DNA of 64,000 nt from Branchiostoma lanceolatum (GCF_035083965.1 NC_089733.1:255501-319500), one strand, 5' to 3'. Positions 34,401 through 39,536 are shown, counted from the first letter of the stretch. Notes: generated from the sequence alone by a model not told the origin. Translations and numbers: made by a program.

Positions 34401-35681
34401 AAATGTTTTTCTTAAACATAGAAAGTTTTTTTCTTTTAAGAAAAATTTTCAGTGCATAAGAAGAAACAAGAAAATTACGAAAAGGCATTTTTGGTAGTGT
34501 GACAGGTAACCAAAAACACAATGTTGGTATATAAATATCCGAAAGAAAAAATAATGCATGGAAAAGAATTCGCTATAACCTTCCATATTGAATTAAGTGT
34601 GGGCACATTTCATGTAGGCAACATCATACCAAATTTCAGGTAATTTCGTTTCAAAAGTCAGAACGTAGCCAAAATCCTCACTCAAAACAATTATTTTAGC
34701 TGGTACACTCCAAATGTGTTAATGAAGTTCAATAGATATATATTTTACGCACCCTAATACCAAATTTCAGATCATTTAGTTTTAATACCAGGGAATAGGA
34801 GCCGAGGACTAACGTTTTTGGCCTGGAATTGCCAAACATCCCAAATTAAATAATGTTTAGATATCGTGTGTCAAAAATAGTTAATGCATTCCTGTCAACA
34901 TATGTCCTAGACACCCCCAATACCATATTGTTTGGTAATTTGGTTTTGATGCCAGTACACGAGAGACAAAAAATAATATTTTCGGTACGGAATCGTCCGA
35001 AAACCTCACGAAAAGGGTATTTCAAAAGCTTAATATATAATAGGAGAGGAAAACATAGGCAGGTATTTTCTCAGTCTACCCTTAGGCCAAATTCGGCCCA
35101 AAAATCATCATCATATCTTGATGACAGAGTTGAATCTATTTGAATTGTAGACTGAATTGTAGGAGAAAAATGAGTAGAAGGAGAGGCGCACCAGGAAAAA
35201 CAATATACTTCATTCCTTTACATGTGATATGGAATGATGTCATATGTCCATTAACGATCATTATCATCATCCTTATGACAAATATTTGTTACAAAAGCCG
35301 CAATAACATCGATAAGAATTATTCCTGTTCCATCAACATGTCTTTGGCAGATCGTAATTGTTTATAATACCTTCAGAGTATGCCTTGCGACTTGAGAGAG
35401 GAAATAAAAGATCGTAGTTCGTAAAATTGAAATATACGCACAAGGTTAACTCTCCGTGGTATAGGAAATGTGAGGTAAGGTAGGCTCAAGGTTTGCATTA
35501 TGTATATGTTCTTGTCATCTCACGCGTGCACGTGAGATGACAAGTACACGCCTGTTTTAAAGTTAATTTTGCATTTAGAATAGAGAAATTGCTTACCTGA
35601 TATTTGAGTCACAAGATGAAGCAAAGTCCATATGAGGATGGCACGGTCAACCCGGCTTATTGTTTCTATTTTCTTTCTCAT
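77..35681 (-). CDS. Polycystin-1-like (PKD1/PKD1L family) receptor-channel subunit with sushi, EGF and FN3 ectodomain; partial, 48 exons seen
   Basis: Joined exons give about 2,708 codons (8,126 nt) with all phases compatible. Domain order is signal peptide, Cys-rich region, 17 sushi, 10 EGF, 4 FN3, Thr-rich stalk, GAIN/REJ-like region, GPS, TM1, PLAT. The family assignment rests on the 3' exons: a GPS-like Cys pattern followed by PNSINF and a hydrophobic segment, then a PLAT domain with YQITVTTG and LLHIWHDN, an order typical of polycystin-1 relatives. Known members are large plasma-membrane or ciliary proteins that pair with PKD2-type subunits. Sushi and EGF modules suggest ligand or matrix binding, which is inference. 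From the signal peptide to the third FN3 every exon is phase 1-1, typical of exon shuffling. The remaining TM and channel-like part is left of the window. Individual exons are listed separately. Family call is strong; a few splice sites in the stalk are less certain. Confidence 0.85.
441..650 (-). CDS. PLAT/LH2 domain, first part
   Basis: 70 codons, phase 0-0: [20 protein letters not shown] and [14 protein letters not shown]. The YxxxVxTG and G(T)SARI core is that of the PLAT domain found in the first cytosolic loop of polycystin-1. Confidence 0.9.
794..1027 (-). CDS. GPS second part and transmembrane segment 1
   Basis: 78 codons, phase 0-0. [18 protein letters not shown] completes the GPS Cys pattern but the usual His-Leu-Thr/Ser after it is absent. 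Then [14 protein letters not shown], a block typical of polycystin-1-like proteins, and the hydrophobic segment [10 protein letters not shown] (TM1), followed by basic KRLR. Confidence 0.85.
1289..1407 (-). CDS. GPS motif, first part
   Basis: 119 nt, phase 1 to 0: [17 protein letters not shown], the first Cys pair and Trp residues of a GPS. Joins [14 protein letters not shown] in the next exon. Confidence 0.8.
1674..2181 (-). CDS. GAIN/REJ-like region, large exon
   Basis: 508 nt, phase 0 to 1. [20 protein letters not shown] resembles the conserved NPFxW-type block of polycystin-1 family proteins. Beta-rich sequence with several NxS/T glycosylation sites and a basic PRRQKR. The GTCATT donor at 1672-1673 is weak and was chosen for phase; the 3' end could differ by some codons. 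Confidence 0.75.
2640..2867 (-). CDS. GAIN/REJ-like region, exon 3
   Basis: 76 codons, phase 0-0, [20 protein letters not shown] and [17 protein letters not shown]. Ends with a perfect GTAAGTA donor. Confidence 0.75.
3170..3345 (-). CDS. GAIN/REJ-like region, exon 2
   Basis: 176 nt, phase 1 to 0: [20 protein letters not shown] and WKYVQQ. Helical-looking sequence of the type that precedes the GPS in polycystin-1 relatives. Confidence 0.65.
3695..3785 (-). CDS. Start of GAIN/REJ-like region
   Basis: 91 nt, phase 0 to 1: [20 protein letters not shown] then [10 protein letters not shown]. Joins AVAHTVSCL in the next exon. Confidence 0.5.
4595..4656 (-). CDS. Stalk exon c
   Basis: 62 nt, phase 1 to 0, [20 protein letters not shown] then A. 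Acceptor TTTTAG. Included because it links the phases of its neighbours. Confidence 0.4.
4877..4924 (-). CDS. Stalk exon b
   Basis: 16 codons, [16 protein letters not shown], repeating the Thr-rich character of the previous exon. Acceptor TTTTGCAG and donor GTATGT. Confidence 0.45.
5153..5221 (-). CDS. Stalk exon a
   Basis: 23 codons, phase 1-1, [20 protein letters not shown] then TTTT. Short and Thr-rich, likely part of an O-glycosylated stalk. Supported by splice sites and phase only. Confidence 0.5.
5278..5562. mobile_element. 285-bp inverted-repeat element with TCTCACTGGACTG ends
   Basis: Left AAGCCCATGTCTCACTGGAC and right, in reverse, AAGCCCCTATCTCACTGGAC are near-perfect TIRs. Related ends occur at 47.73-47.97, 58.15, 59.1 and 63.9 kb. 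Confidence 0.7.
5674..6074. mobile_element. 400-bp inverted-repeat element (MITE)
   Basis: AGGCCATGTTCATTTGAATA at the left and, in reverse, AGGCCATGTTGATTTGATTA at the right form TIRs of about 45 bp. A second full copy sits at 53.06-53.52 kb and a partial one at 20.5 kb. Contains poly-T and poly-G runs. Confidence 0.7.
6165..6329 (-). CDS. Linker exon, acidic then basic
   Basis: 55 codons, [20 protein letters not shown]..., no known domain. The GTAACG donor at 6163-6164 was chosen because it preserves phase 1; the exon otherwise runs into a stop. Confidence 0.55.
6521..6645 (-). CDS. FN3 domain 4, second half
   Basis: 125 nt, phase 2 to 1: [33 protein letters not shown], ending SGSTG. The [11 protein letters not shown] segment matches the FN3 E-F region. 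Confidence 0.8.
7090..7231 (-). CDS. FN3 domain 4, first half
   Basis: 142 nt, entering in phase 1 and leaving in phase 2. Reads [20 protein letters not shown], then [15 protein letters not shown]. The first exon in the ectodomain that breaks the 1-1 phase rule. Confidence 0.75.
7847..8125 (-). CDS. FN3 domain 3
   Basis: 93 codons: [38 protein letters not shown], and [18 protein letters not shown]. Complete domain with a basic RKRR in the middle that could be protease-sensitive; this is inference. Confidence 0.9.
8394..8666 (-). CDS. FN3 domain 2
   Basis: 91 codons in one exon: [33 protein letters not shown], then [17 protein letters not shown] complete FN3 fold with Trp and Tyr in place. 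Confidence 0.9.
8902..9057 (-). CDS. FN3 domain 1, second half
   Basis: 52 codons, with [20 protein letters not shown], the L-x-P/S-G-x-x-Y core of FN3. Ends ITG before the next domain. Confidence 0.8.
9312..10012. mobile_element. AT-rich TIR element inside the intron that splits FN3 1
   Basis: Left end TTAGAGTCCATTCCAAGTCA and right end, read in reverse, TTAGAGTCTATTTCAAGTCA are inverted repeats. The interior of about 650 bp is AT-rich, with many partial palindromes and no ORF. A MITE-type element. Confidence 0.6.
10039..10158 (-). CDS. FN3 domain 1, first half
   Basis: 40 codons, phase 1-1. The pattern ...[18 protein letters not shown] is the B-C strand region of a fibronectin type III fold with the conserved Trp. 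Continues at 9057 as one split domain. Confidence 0.75.
10461..10583 (-). CDS. EGF 10
   Basis: 41 codons, [31 protein letters not shown]. Last EGF; ends GAC G and joins GA TTC of the first FN3 exon. Confidence 0.9.
10719..10841 (-). CDS. EGF 9
   Basis: 41 codons, [31 protein letters not shown]. Confidence 0.9.
11185..11307 (-). CDS. EGF 8
   Basis: 41 codons, [31 protein letters not shown]. No start codon lies in this frame near the exon, so a simple ORF scan would miss it; it is identified by splice sites, length and Cys pattern. Confidence 0.88.
11478..11600 (-). CDS. EGF 7
   Basis: 41 codons, [31 protein letters not shown]. Donor GTGAGG. Confidence 0.9.
11801..11923 (-). CDS. EGF 6
   Basis: 41 codons, [31 protein letters not shown]. 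Donor GTAAGA. Confidence 0.9.
12273..12395 (-). CDS. EGF 5
   Basis: 41 codons, [31 protein letters not shown]. The common NGGC is IGAC here. Confidence 0.9.
12535..12795 (-). repeat. tRNA-type SINE
   Basis: On the minus strand the head reads GTGTCGGCGTAACGGTTAGG (A-box-like), then GTTTGGCCCAGAACCCAG. The tail matches 56.74-56.94 kb, which has a better B box. Two related copies support a tRNA-derived SINE family. Confidence 0.6.
13109..13231 (-). CDS. EGF 4
   Basis: 41 codons, [27 protein letters not shown], ending FTCG. Donor GTATTT is weak but correctly phased. Confidence 0.88.
13452..13574 (-). CDS. EGF 3
   Basis: 41 codons, [16 protein letters not shown], then [11 protein letters not shown]; the usual Gly-Ser is Ser-Ser here. 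Confidence 0.9.
13863..13985 (-). CDS. EGF 2
   Basis: 41 codons, [16 protein letters not shown], then [11 protein letters not shown] and HTCD. It is the most diverged member at its start (Glu for Asp), but six cysteines are complete. Confidence 0.9.
14256..14378 (-). CDS. EGF 1 (calcium-binding type)
   Basis: 41 codons, phase 1-1: [16 protein letters not shown], then [11 protein letters not shown] and the last Cys in HSCD. The DxDEC start and the Asn before GSF fit calcium-binding EGF. Confidence 0.9.
14857..15027 (-). CDS. Sushi/CCP 17
   Basis: 57 codons, the most diverged module ([20 protein letters not shown]), directly before the EGF block. It ends TGC AAC G, joining to AT ATT GAC of EGF 1 to give Asp. 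Confidence 0.9.
16005..16175 (-). CDS. Sushi/CCP 16
   Basis: 57 codons, D type ([16 protein letters not shown]), with LICQSD in place of LTCQAD. Acceptor TTTCAG, donor GTAGGA. Confidence 0.9.
16379..16430. repeat. (AT)n microsatellite
   Basis: About 52 bp of uninterrupted AT dinucleotides in the intron just downstream (minus sense) of sushi 15. Confidence 0.95.
16485..16655 (-). CDS. Sushi/CCP 15
   Basis: 57 codons, Q type ([20 protein letters not shown]), sister of sushi 13. Trp in GAWSG present. Confidence 0.9.
16933..17103 (-). CDS. Sushi/CCP 14, Trp lost
   Basis: 57 codons, D type ([16 protein letters not shown]). The four cysteines are kept but the near-invariant Trp before the last Cys is Leu (ADSILSG instead of ADSTWSG), a TGG to TTG change. 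Still in frame with normal splice sites. Confidence 0.88.
17568..17613 (+). promoter_or_regulatory. Promoter-like segment of the 693-bp unit
   Basis: TGATTGGTT (CCAAT-type) lies about 30 bp before CCTTTAAAAG (TATA-like). The hammerhead-like motif starts some 24 bp beyond, where a transcript would begin. The same segment recurs 693 and 1,386 bp downstream. Inferred from motif spacing only. Confidence 0.4.
17637..17699 (+). ncRNA. Hammerhead-ribozyme-like motif, copy 1
   Basis: Outer stem ATTCGAGC / GCTCGAAT is a perfect 8 bp. The core reads TTGAGAA, then GCC-loop-GGC, GAAA, CATGTC. Compared with the CUGANGA consensus, C3 is U and G8 is A, which would keep position 3 and 8 paired. Stem III is the palindrome ACATGT with no loop, which suits a dimeric hammerhead. 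Confidence 0.55.
17811..18194 (+). CDS. Short basic ORF of the 693-bp unit, function unknown
   Basis: 127 codons starting [15 protein letters not shown] and ending TFIEVK, rich in Arg, Ser, Thr and Pro. It could be the N-terminal part of a retroelement protein, but no domain is recognisable and other frames of the repeat are also open. A second identical copy is at 18504-18887. Low confidence that it is translated. Confidence 0.25.
   Translation: METTSPVNRSGAPDPEEILYTSPRTFTKRRSWKNIRRQKSTSRLPHHHTDETAIAREESLKTPPLLPKASSVNTPEPPTMPAQRQPLRRQRHARSYTRLSSLFTCIDLCDNCNCSRTIDEVTFIEVK
18330..18392 (+). ncRNA. Hammerhead-ribozyme-like motif, copy 2
   Basis: Same sequence as copy 1, exactly 693 bp downstream. 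Two cleavages, at copies 1 and 2, would release one unit-length RNA. Confidence 0.55.
18504..18887 (+). CDS. Second copy of the basic ORF of the 693-bp unit
   Basis: Identical product to the ORF at 17811. Its conservation reflects the recent tandem duplication, not demonstrable selection. Confidence 0.25.
   Translation: METTSPVNRSGAPDPEEILYTSPRTFTKRRSWKNIRRQKSTSRLPHHHTDETAIAREESLKTPPLLPKASSVNTPEPPTMPAQRQPLRRQRHARSYTRLSSLFTCIDLCDNCNCSRTIDEVTFIEVK
19023..19085 (+). ncRNA. Hammerhead-ribozyme-like motif, copy 3
   Basis: Same sequence again, in the final, 3'-truncated unit of the array. Confidence 0.55.
19451..19688 (+). mobile_element. 5'-truncated Penelope-like element 3' fragment with target duplication
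   Basis: 238 bp flanked by 14-bp direct repeats ataaggcctggtca (19437-19450, 19689-19702). The insert matches, on the opposite strand, the 3' untranslated part of the Penelope-like element at 61.78-61.99 kb, including the terminal TTTGGCGTAT. It therefore inserted as a 3' end piece by retrotransposition. Confidence 0.8.
19600..19643 (+). ncRNA. Hammerhead-ribozyme-like motif of the Penelope-like fragment
   Basis: Order of parts: AGTCA, CTGACGA, AGACAG-loop-CTGTCT, GAAA, CGTC, TGACT. This fits stem I (AGTCA/TGACT), the CUGANGA box, a 6-bp stem II, the GAAA box and the GUC cleavage triplet. Stem III is only the self-complementary ACGT, as in hammerheads thought to act as dimers. One extra A lies between CTGACGA and stem II. 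Hammerheads in Penelope-like elements are established; activity here is inference. Confidence 0.65.
20530..20665. repeat. Partial copy of the 5.7-kb inverted-repeat element
   Basis: Contains ctcgcatcag, then gatgcc and agtatggcctga, in the same order as the right half of the element at 5674-6074. Its left half is missing. Confidence 0.5.
20856..21026 (-). CDS. Sushi/CCP 13
   Basis: 57 codons of a Q type ([17 protein letters not shown]). Its closest relative is sushi 15; the flanking introns of the two also match, showing an older duplication of a two-exon unit. Confidence 0.9.
21490..21660 (-). CDS. Sushi/CCP 12
   Basis: 57 codons, D type ([16 protein letters not shown]), phase 1-1, donor GTAGGA. 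Confidence 0.9.
21920..22090 (-). CDS. Sushi/CCP 11
   Basis: 57 codons, G type ([16 protein letters not shown]), well diverged. All four cysteines and Trp (LVWSG) are present. Confidence 0.9.
22132..23240. mobile_element. Interspersed repeat with ATGCAAAT/ATTTGCAT internal units
   Basis: Bounded by ACCTTCGCC and its complement GGCGAAGGT, followed by the phrase ggtcgtggaactctagta. Inside are five diverged units of about 125 bp, each with an inverted pair ATGCAAAT...ATTTGCATAATTAATGAG (near 22557, 22684, 22810, 22930, 23060). Related fragments occur at 54.1, 56.2 and 61.3 kb. Non-coding. Confidence 0.6.
23270..25040. mobile_element. TIR element of about 1.8 kb in the sushi 10-11 intron
   Basis: The left end (AGCCGCCACG..., then TTTTATTTTC and CCGCGG) is an imperfect inverted copy of the right end over about 60 bp. 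A phrase gattgggggcat...cgccctcga occurs twice inside (about 23.62 and 24.63 kb). The right end matches a segment at 63.41-63.51 kb. No transposase was recognised. Confidence 0.5.
25252..25422 (-). CDS. Sushi/CCP 10
   Basis: 57 codons of M-type ancestry ([14 protein letters not shown]), the closest surviving relative of the relic exon at 30.9 kb. Trp in RTWSAS; ends QPTCN. Confidence 0.9.
25870..26040 (-). CDS. Sushi/CCP 9
   Basis: 57 codons, D type ([16 protein letters not shown]). Resembles sushi 1 and 12 rather than the NNGNRDYQ pair 3 and 6. Acceptor CTCTAG and donor GTAAGA. Confidence 0.9.
26117..26204. repeat. 44-bp exact tandem duplication in intron
   Basis: The unit ttacctttttttgaatgg... 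is present twice head to tail (26117-26160 and 26161-26204). A simple recent duplication between sushi 8 and 9, with no coding content. Confidence 0.9.
26360..26530 (-). CDS. Sushi/CCP 8
   Basis: 57 codons, G type ([13 protein letters not shown]), more diverged from sushi 2 and 5 than those are from each other. It ends the array of recent copies. Confidence 0.9.
26878..27048 (-). CDS. Sushi/CCP 7
   Basis: 57 codons, M type ([14 protein letters not shown]). Cys pattern QCPM, FTCDPG, LTCKAD, PPTCE is complete, with Trp in GTWSAG. Confidence 0.9.
27203..27373 (-). CDS. Sushi/CCP 6
   Basis: 57 codons, D type with NNGNRDYQ, practically a copy of sushi 3. Only about 155 bp separates it from sushi 7, the ancestral short intron. 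Confidence 0.9.
27621..27791 (-). CDS. Sushi/CCP 5
   Basis: 57 codons of the G type ([14 protein letters not shown]). Together with sushi 3 and 4 it forms one complete D-M-G unit. Confidence 0.9.
28153..28323 (-). CDS. Sushi/CCP 4
   Basis: 57 codons of the M type, starting [14 protein letters not shown] and ending PPTCE, with Lys in LTCKADGTW. Differs from sushi 7 at only a few positions. Confidence 0.9.
28427..29947. mobile_element. Insertion of about 1.5 kb in a duplicated intron, unclassified
   Basis: The sushi 4-3 intron and the shorter sushi 7-6 intron match on both sides (cagctatt side and tcttattcttgttctt side) but only this copy has the extra 1.5 kb. It begins near a palindrome AAGGAGG-aaaa-CCTCCTT at 28441-28458, an arm sequence recurring elsewhere in the window. 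No coding capacity was recognised; the type of element is unknown. Confidence 0.6.
30046..30216 (-). CDS. Sushi/CCP 3
   Basis: 57 codons of the D type ([15 protein letters not shown]), with FWCDLG in place of the usual FTC. Almost identical to sushi 6. The gap to sushi 4 is about 1.5 kb longer than the equivalent gap between sushi 6 and 7 because of an insertion. Confidence 0.9.
30444..30614 (-). CDS. Sushi/CCP 2
   Basis: 57 codons of the G type, starting [13 protein letters not shown] and ending PPTCSS. It is nearly identical to sushi 5, including surrounding intron sequence, which indicates recent duplication. Confidence 0.9.
30865..30899 (-). pseudogene. Relic of an M-type sushi exon
   Basis: About 35 bp matching the 5' end of the M-type sushi exons (start [12 protein letters not shown]), with its acceptor CAG intact. 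The match then breaks into intron-like sequence that corresponds to the intron downstream of the intact copies, so most of the exon was deleted. Because all sushi exons are phase 1-1, loss of this one leaves the frame intact. Confidence 0.75.
31459..31629 (-). CDS. Sushi/CCP 1
   Basis: 57 codons, phase 1-1, with the four sushi cysteines (ACPLL, FTCDLG, LTCQAD, PSCT) and the Trp of STWSG. It belongs to the D type ([14 protein letters not shown]) and is the first member of the duplicated three-exon unit; its M-type partner is the relic at 30.9 kb. Confidence 0.9.
32321..32686 (-). CDS. Exon 3: second unrecognised extracellular domain
   Basis: A 122-codon exon, phase 1-1, with six cysteines and the string [20 protein letters not shown] in the middle, ending CIRSIAIG. 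It probably pairs structurally with exon 2, since both have YALCA / GVCIR-type ends, and precedes the first sushi exon directly. Not a sushi, EGF, lectin or CUB pattern that I can identify. Confidence 0.65.
33220..33594 (-). CDS. Exon 2: N-terminal Cys-rich domain, family not recognised
   Basis: A 125-codon exon, phase 1-1, between a TTTTACAG acceptor and a GTATCT donor. It opens with an aromatic stretch ([13 protein letters not shown]) and carries ten cysteines, with [11 protein letters not shown] and [17 protein letters not shown] near the end. Even cysteine number and the position after a signal peptide indicate a disulphide-bonded extracellular domain. I do not recognise the family. Confidence 0.65.
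34029..34501. mobile_element. AT-rich inverted-repeat element
   Basis: CACTATCAAAAAT at the left pairs with ATTTTTGGTAGTG at the right. The interior is dominated by TTTTTCTTA-type strings, with aactcgtggaca present twice. No ORF. Confidence 0.5.
35511..35544. other. Perfect 13-bp hairpin in intron 1
   Basis: CTTGTCATCTCAC and GTGAGATGACAAG are exact complements around an 8-base loop, GCGTGCAC. Function unknown. Confidence 0.7.
35597..35681 (-). CDS. Exon 1: start codon and signal peptide
   Basis: The ATG at 35681 opens 28 codons with a basic start (MRKKIE) and a hydrophobic core ([12 protein letters not shown]), ending at a GTAAGC donor in phase 1. This is a good secretory signal and it joins in frame to the exon at 33594. 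No clear TATA box is visible upstream, and a further non-coding 5' exon cannot be excluded. Confidence 0.7.
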
Positions 35682-35699
35682 ACTCGTGTTATTAGCTGA

Positions 35700-38600
35700 G
35701 TTGTCGCTGAGTAGTTAACAAAATCCGCGACCAGTCCAGAAACGCCCGCCCTCCCTGACTGTGATCATTGCTGTAGGTGCTCTGCAACATGCCCAGAAAT
35801 AGCCTTCCCTGTCATAGTGAATTAGGGGAGTATAATAAAGATCCACATCGTGGTATCTTAGAAATCAATCGAGCGTATGAAACCAATGATTGTGTGGTGC
35901 AAGCAACAAAGGACCCGGTATGCGGAACAACATTTGATACTTTTGCTTTGTGTAAGATATATAATCATCTGGGCGAAGAGATGGGCAGTCAATAACCTCA
36001 GTGGAATGTCAAGGACCCAAGATGAGAGAGACAAATCACGAAGCTTCTTGTTTAGCCAGATATATTTGAAAAGAGAAGCTTTCTGTGACTTGTAAGTCCT
36101 AACCAGTTTGCTTGATAGCAGCGACAATTAACCTTACAAAAGCATAATTATCTTATACTGGTTGTTATTTTGCCTTGTAGGTGAAAGAGTGGTAGTTTTA
36201 AAAAGATAAACCATACAGATCATACATACATGTTTACCCAATAATACCCTGTTGAAAACATCCATATATTTGTATTATTACTTTGCAATTGGTTTTTTGT
36301 ATAGAAACTGTGCATTATAACAATGGAAAACTTAGCAGTGTCGTATAGCCTACCATTCTCCTTTTCTGTCGGAGCCAAGCTTGCTAGAAAAAATCTAAAC
36401 GTCCTTGGCATTATTTTACGACATTACGGTTTGCTATTAAATTATTCATGGTACGTAGGTGCGTATTCGAGCACACTGTAGAAATGTGTGTGTGGTGCGT
36501 TTAGAGCACACTGTAGAAATGTGTGTGTGGTGCGTTTAGAGCACACTGTAGAAATGTGTGTGTGGTGCGTTTAGAGCACACTGTAGAAATGTGTGTGTGG
36601 TGCGTTTAGAGCACACGGTAGAAATGTGTGTGTGGTGCGTTTAGAGCACACTGTAGAAATGTGTGTGTGGTGCGTTTAGAGCACACTGTAGAAATGTGTG
36701 TGTGGTGCGTTTAGAGCACACTGTAGAAATGTGTGTGTGGTGCGTTTAGAGCACACTGTAGAAATGTGTGTGTGGTGCGTTTAGAGCACACTGTAGAAAT
36801 GTGTGTGTGGTGCGTTTAGTTGTAACCATGACAACTCCTAAAAACGATGTCGATAACCTCAGCTGGGAGGATATCAAGGACCCCGGTTGAGAGAACCAAG
36901 TCACAAAGCTTCTTATTGAGCTCATTCGAGCCAACCATACGTAATCTGTAATTGTTGCCATAGGTTCGCCGCAACATGCACGAAATACCAAACATGGTCT
37001 TGCTGAATTAGAGGAAAGCACAATAGATGCGCACCGCGGATCTTAAAGACCATGCCTGTACTATAAAATCATCCAATATATTCGGCTAAAGTTGTTCTTT
37101 CCCAAGTGTAGCCACAATGGACAGCTTCGTGTATTGCTACTATGTTCTGAAAACGAATGCATTTTTTCAGGTTAATGCTTTAATATGCTGTGTACCTATA
37201 CTGCGTATTTGTATTTCATTCCTTACCACAAGTATGGGACTTAAATATCCTGATGCGTTTTTCTTCTTTTGCTGCTTCTCGCGTAAATTTCAGTCAGCAG
37301 TTAACAAAATCCATGACCAGGTCAGATAGCCCAACCCTGACCAGTTCAGATAGCCCAATTATCCGGAAAGTATGATCACTACTATATTTGTACTCTGCAA
37401 CTAGCAGTAAAAAAAGCCTTGGTGGGTGTACGGAAACAATGATTGTGTGGTGAACACAACAAAAGAATTGATGTACGTAACGACATTGGATGCTTTTTAT
37501 AGACCTTTTGTGTAAAGATGTTATCAACTTGACAAGAAATGGATAACACTCTATGAGAAAACCAAGTCATGTAGCTTCTTGCAGAGCCAACATGTCAGAC
37601 TGGAGTAGCTTTCTTTACAGTTTTGACAATCATTATTTTATTTTTGAAATGAGCCATGATATTGTTTTACGTCAGAATAGTGATACAGCGTGTTAATATG
37701 TTGTGAATTTATATAGTCAGCAGTTAACAAAATCCACGACCGGTTCAGAGAAACCAACGCTCCGTACGTACGTAAAATAAGATCGTTCCTGCAGGTGCTT
37801 CACAACATGCACAAACAAACCTCGCATTCAGTCATTATGAATTAGAGGACTAAAATATAGATGCGCACCGCAGATCTTAAGGATTAATCCAGTGTATGGA
37901 GTACTGATTATGTGATATTGACAACAAAGGAGTTACTGAGCGAAAAGACCTTGGGCAATTTTATAGAGCTTTTTTTAGACATACAATTAACGGGCGGGGT
38001 AATGGATAACACTTAATGCCTGGACACGATATCAATGATCGGACACGATGTCAATTACCTCAAACGAGAGAACCAAGTCATTTACCCTCTTTTAAAGCCA
38101 ACAGGTCAGAGAGGAGTTGCTTTCTATACAGTTTTGATAATTCTTAGTCTTGCCTAACAGCAGCCACAATTGACGGTTATCGTTAGCATATTTTAGAAAT
38201 AAGTCATTATATTGTTTATCTGGAATAAATGTTTTGATACATTGTAAAAATGCGGAGAAGATGTCAATGGCCTGAGATGACGGAACCAAGTTAATAGAGC
38301 ATCGTTGATAAATAGAAAACATACTTTCTCTTTTCACTTCAACGCAGAGATAGGGTAACGCCCTTCACTGTAACGCTTTCTTATTTTGGGTTATTCTGTG
38401 GTGATTTCTGATTGCTTCCGGGTTCTAGAAAAATAAACAATCAAGAGTCTGATAACTGGTATACTATCATAAAACTATCATAGAAAACACAGTTGATAAA
38501 TAACGTAGCCTAGCTTGCTAGCAAATAGCATGTAGATGTCCTTGGCAGTATAGCGACGTTACGGTTTGCCACTAAATAATTCATTGGAAATATATGTTTG

Positions 38601-38800
38601 CGAGCACTCTCTACAAGATACGTGGTGCGTTTATTTGTCACAATCTATTTGCCTTGATGTAACCATAACAGCTCCTGAAAACGATGGCAAGAACCTCAGG
38701 GGTCAATGACCCCAGATGAGAGAACTAAGTCACGAGCCGACAGGTTTGATAGGTTTGAGAAGAGTAATTTTTGTCTGTTTATCGTAACTCGTTGCCATAT
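35700..38800. repeat. Cluster of decayed dispersed repeats
   Basis: Several phrases recur in the same order in at least four diverged blocks: gttaacaaaatcc.cgacc, gcaacatgc, gatgcgcaccgc, gataacctca, gagagaaccaagtcac. Blocks start near 35.71, 36.84, 37.30, 37.72 and 38.67 kb. No coding potential is recognisable. Confidence 0.6.
36459..36819. repeat. 35-bp minisatellite, about 10 copies
   Basis: The unit tggtgcgtttagagcacact plus gtagaaatgtgtgtg repeats every 35 bp with almost no variation (one cggtag copy near 36616). The first copy is slightly diverged. Embedded in the decayed repeat cluster. Confidence 0.95.
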
Positions 38801-39530
38801 TGCTTAATATCAGCCACAATTGATAGTCAACATTACTTTATTTTAGAACGAGCCATTAAATTGCAGAAATAAATCACCAAAGAAGTAGATTTTTCCAGGA
38901 ATTTACCTCAGAATCATTGTGAAAAGTGTTCCGAAATCTAGTAGTGTCATACTTGTTTCATCTTAATTTTCGTAAAATAGAAGAAAAAAAATTGACTGTG
39001 TTCATCCCTACTCTCCAAGCAGAGGTTCAGCTCCGTCTTGTTTTTTACTTTTTTTAGTCGTGCTTTCTATATTGCCCCGTTTTCTTTATGTCACCAAGGC
39101 ATGGATACGCCAAAGACAAGCCGGAGTCGAACCTCTGCATGGGGAGTAGTTTGCGGTATAGAATGCACAGTCCCTTGTCGCGGTTTGACCGAATTTCCCC
39201 ACCAAAGGTCCGTCCGTAGATGTTTGCGGAGAATTTGTCCAAGAAGTGGAAGTTTCTCAGAAATATACATTGGTCACATAACGGTTCCTATCTATCTCAC
39301 TTTTGAATGTTTTTTTTACCTCCGTAACGATTACCGTCTTCGTTATAATCCGTACTCTCATGGTTATTGTCTGAGTTAAGCTAAGCCCTATGGGAGGTCG
39401 TGTCCGTACCGAGGCGATGAGCCTTGTGTGTTAGGGCAAATCTTCAGTTTCCACCGCCTGGCATATTCAAAAGAATTCGTATGATCTCTGACGCAGGCAA
39501 TTGATGTAAACTTTATTGCCTGTGTATTAC
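38801..39530. other. Intergenic, nothing recognised
   Basis: Mixed AT-rich sequence. A 113-codon reading frame at 39038-39379 has no recognisable motif and is treated as chance. Confidence 0.5.
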
Positions 39531-39536
39531 GATGTA

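Larger units (their letters stand above)
33595..35596. other. Intron 1 of the polycystin-like gene
   Basis: 2.0 kb, AT-rich, with a possible inverted-repeat element at 34029-34501 and a perfect hairpin at 35511-35544 close to the exon 1 donor. No coding exon seen. Confidence 0.6.

Noticed and set aside
36459-36819. Regular 35-bp repeats as a CRISPR array
   Set aside because: The units are contiguous with no unique spacers, and the window is animal DNA.
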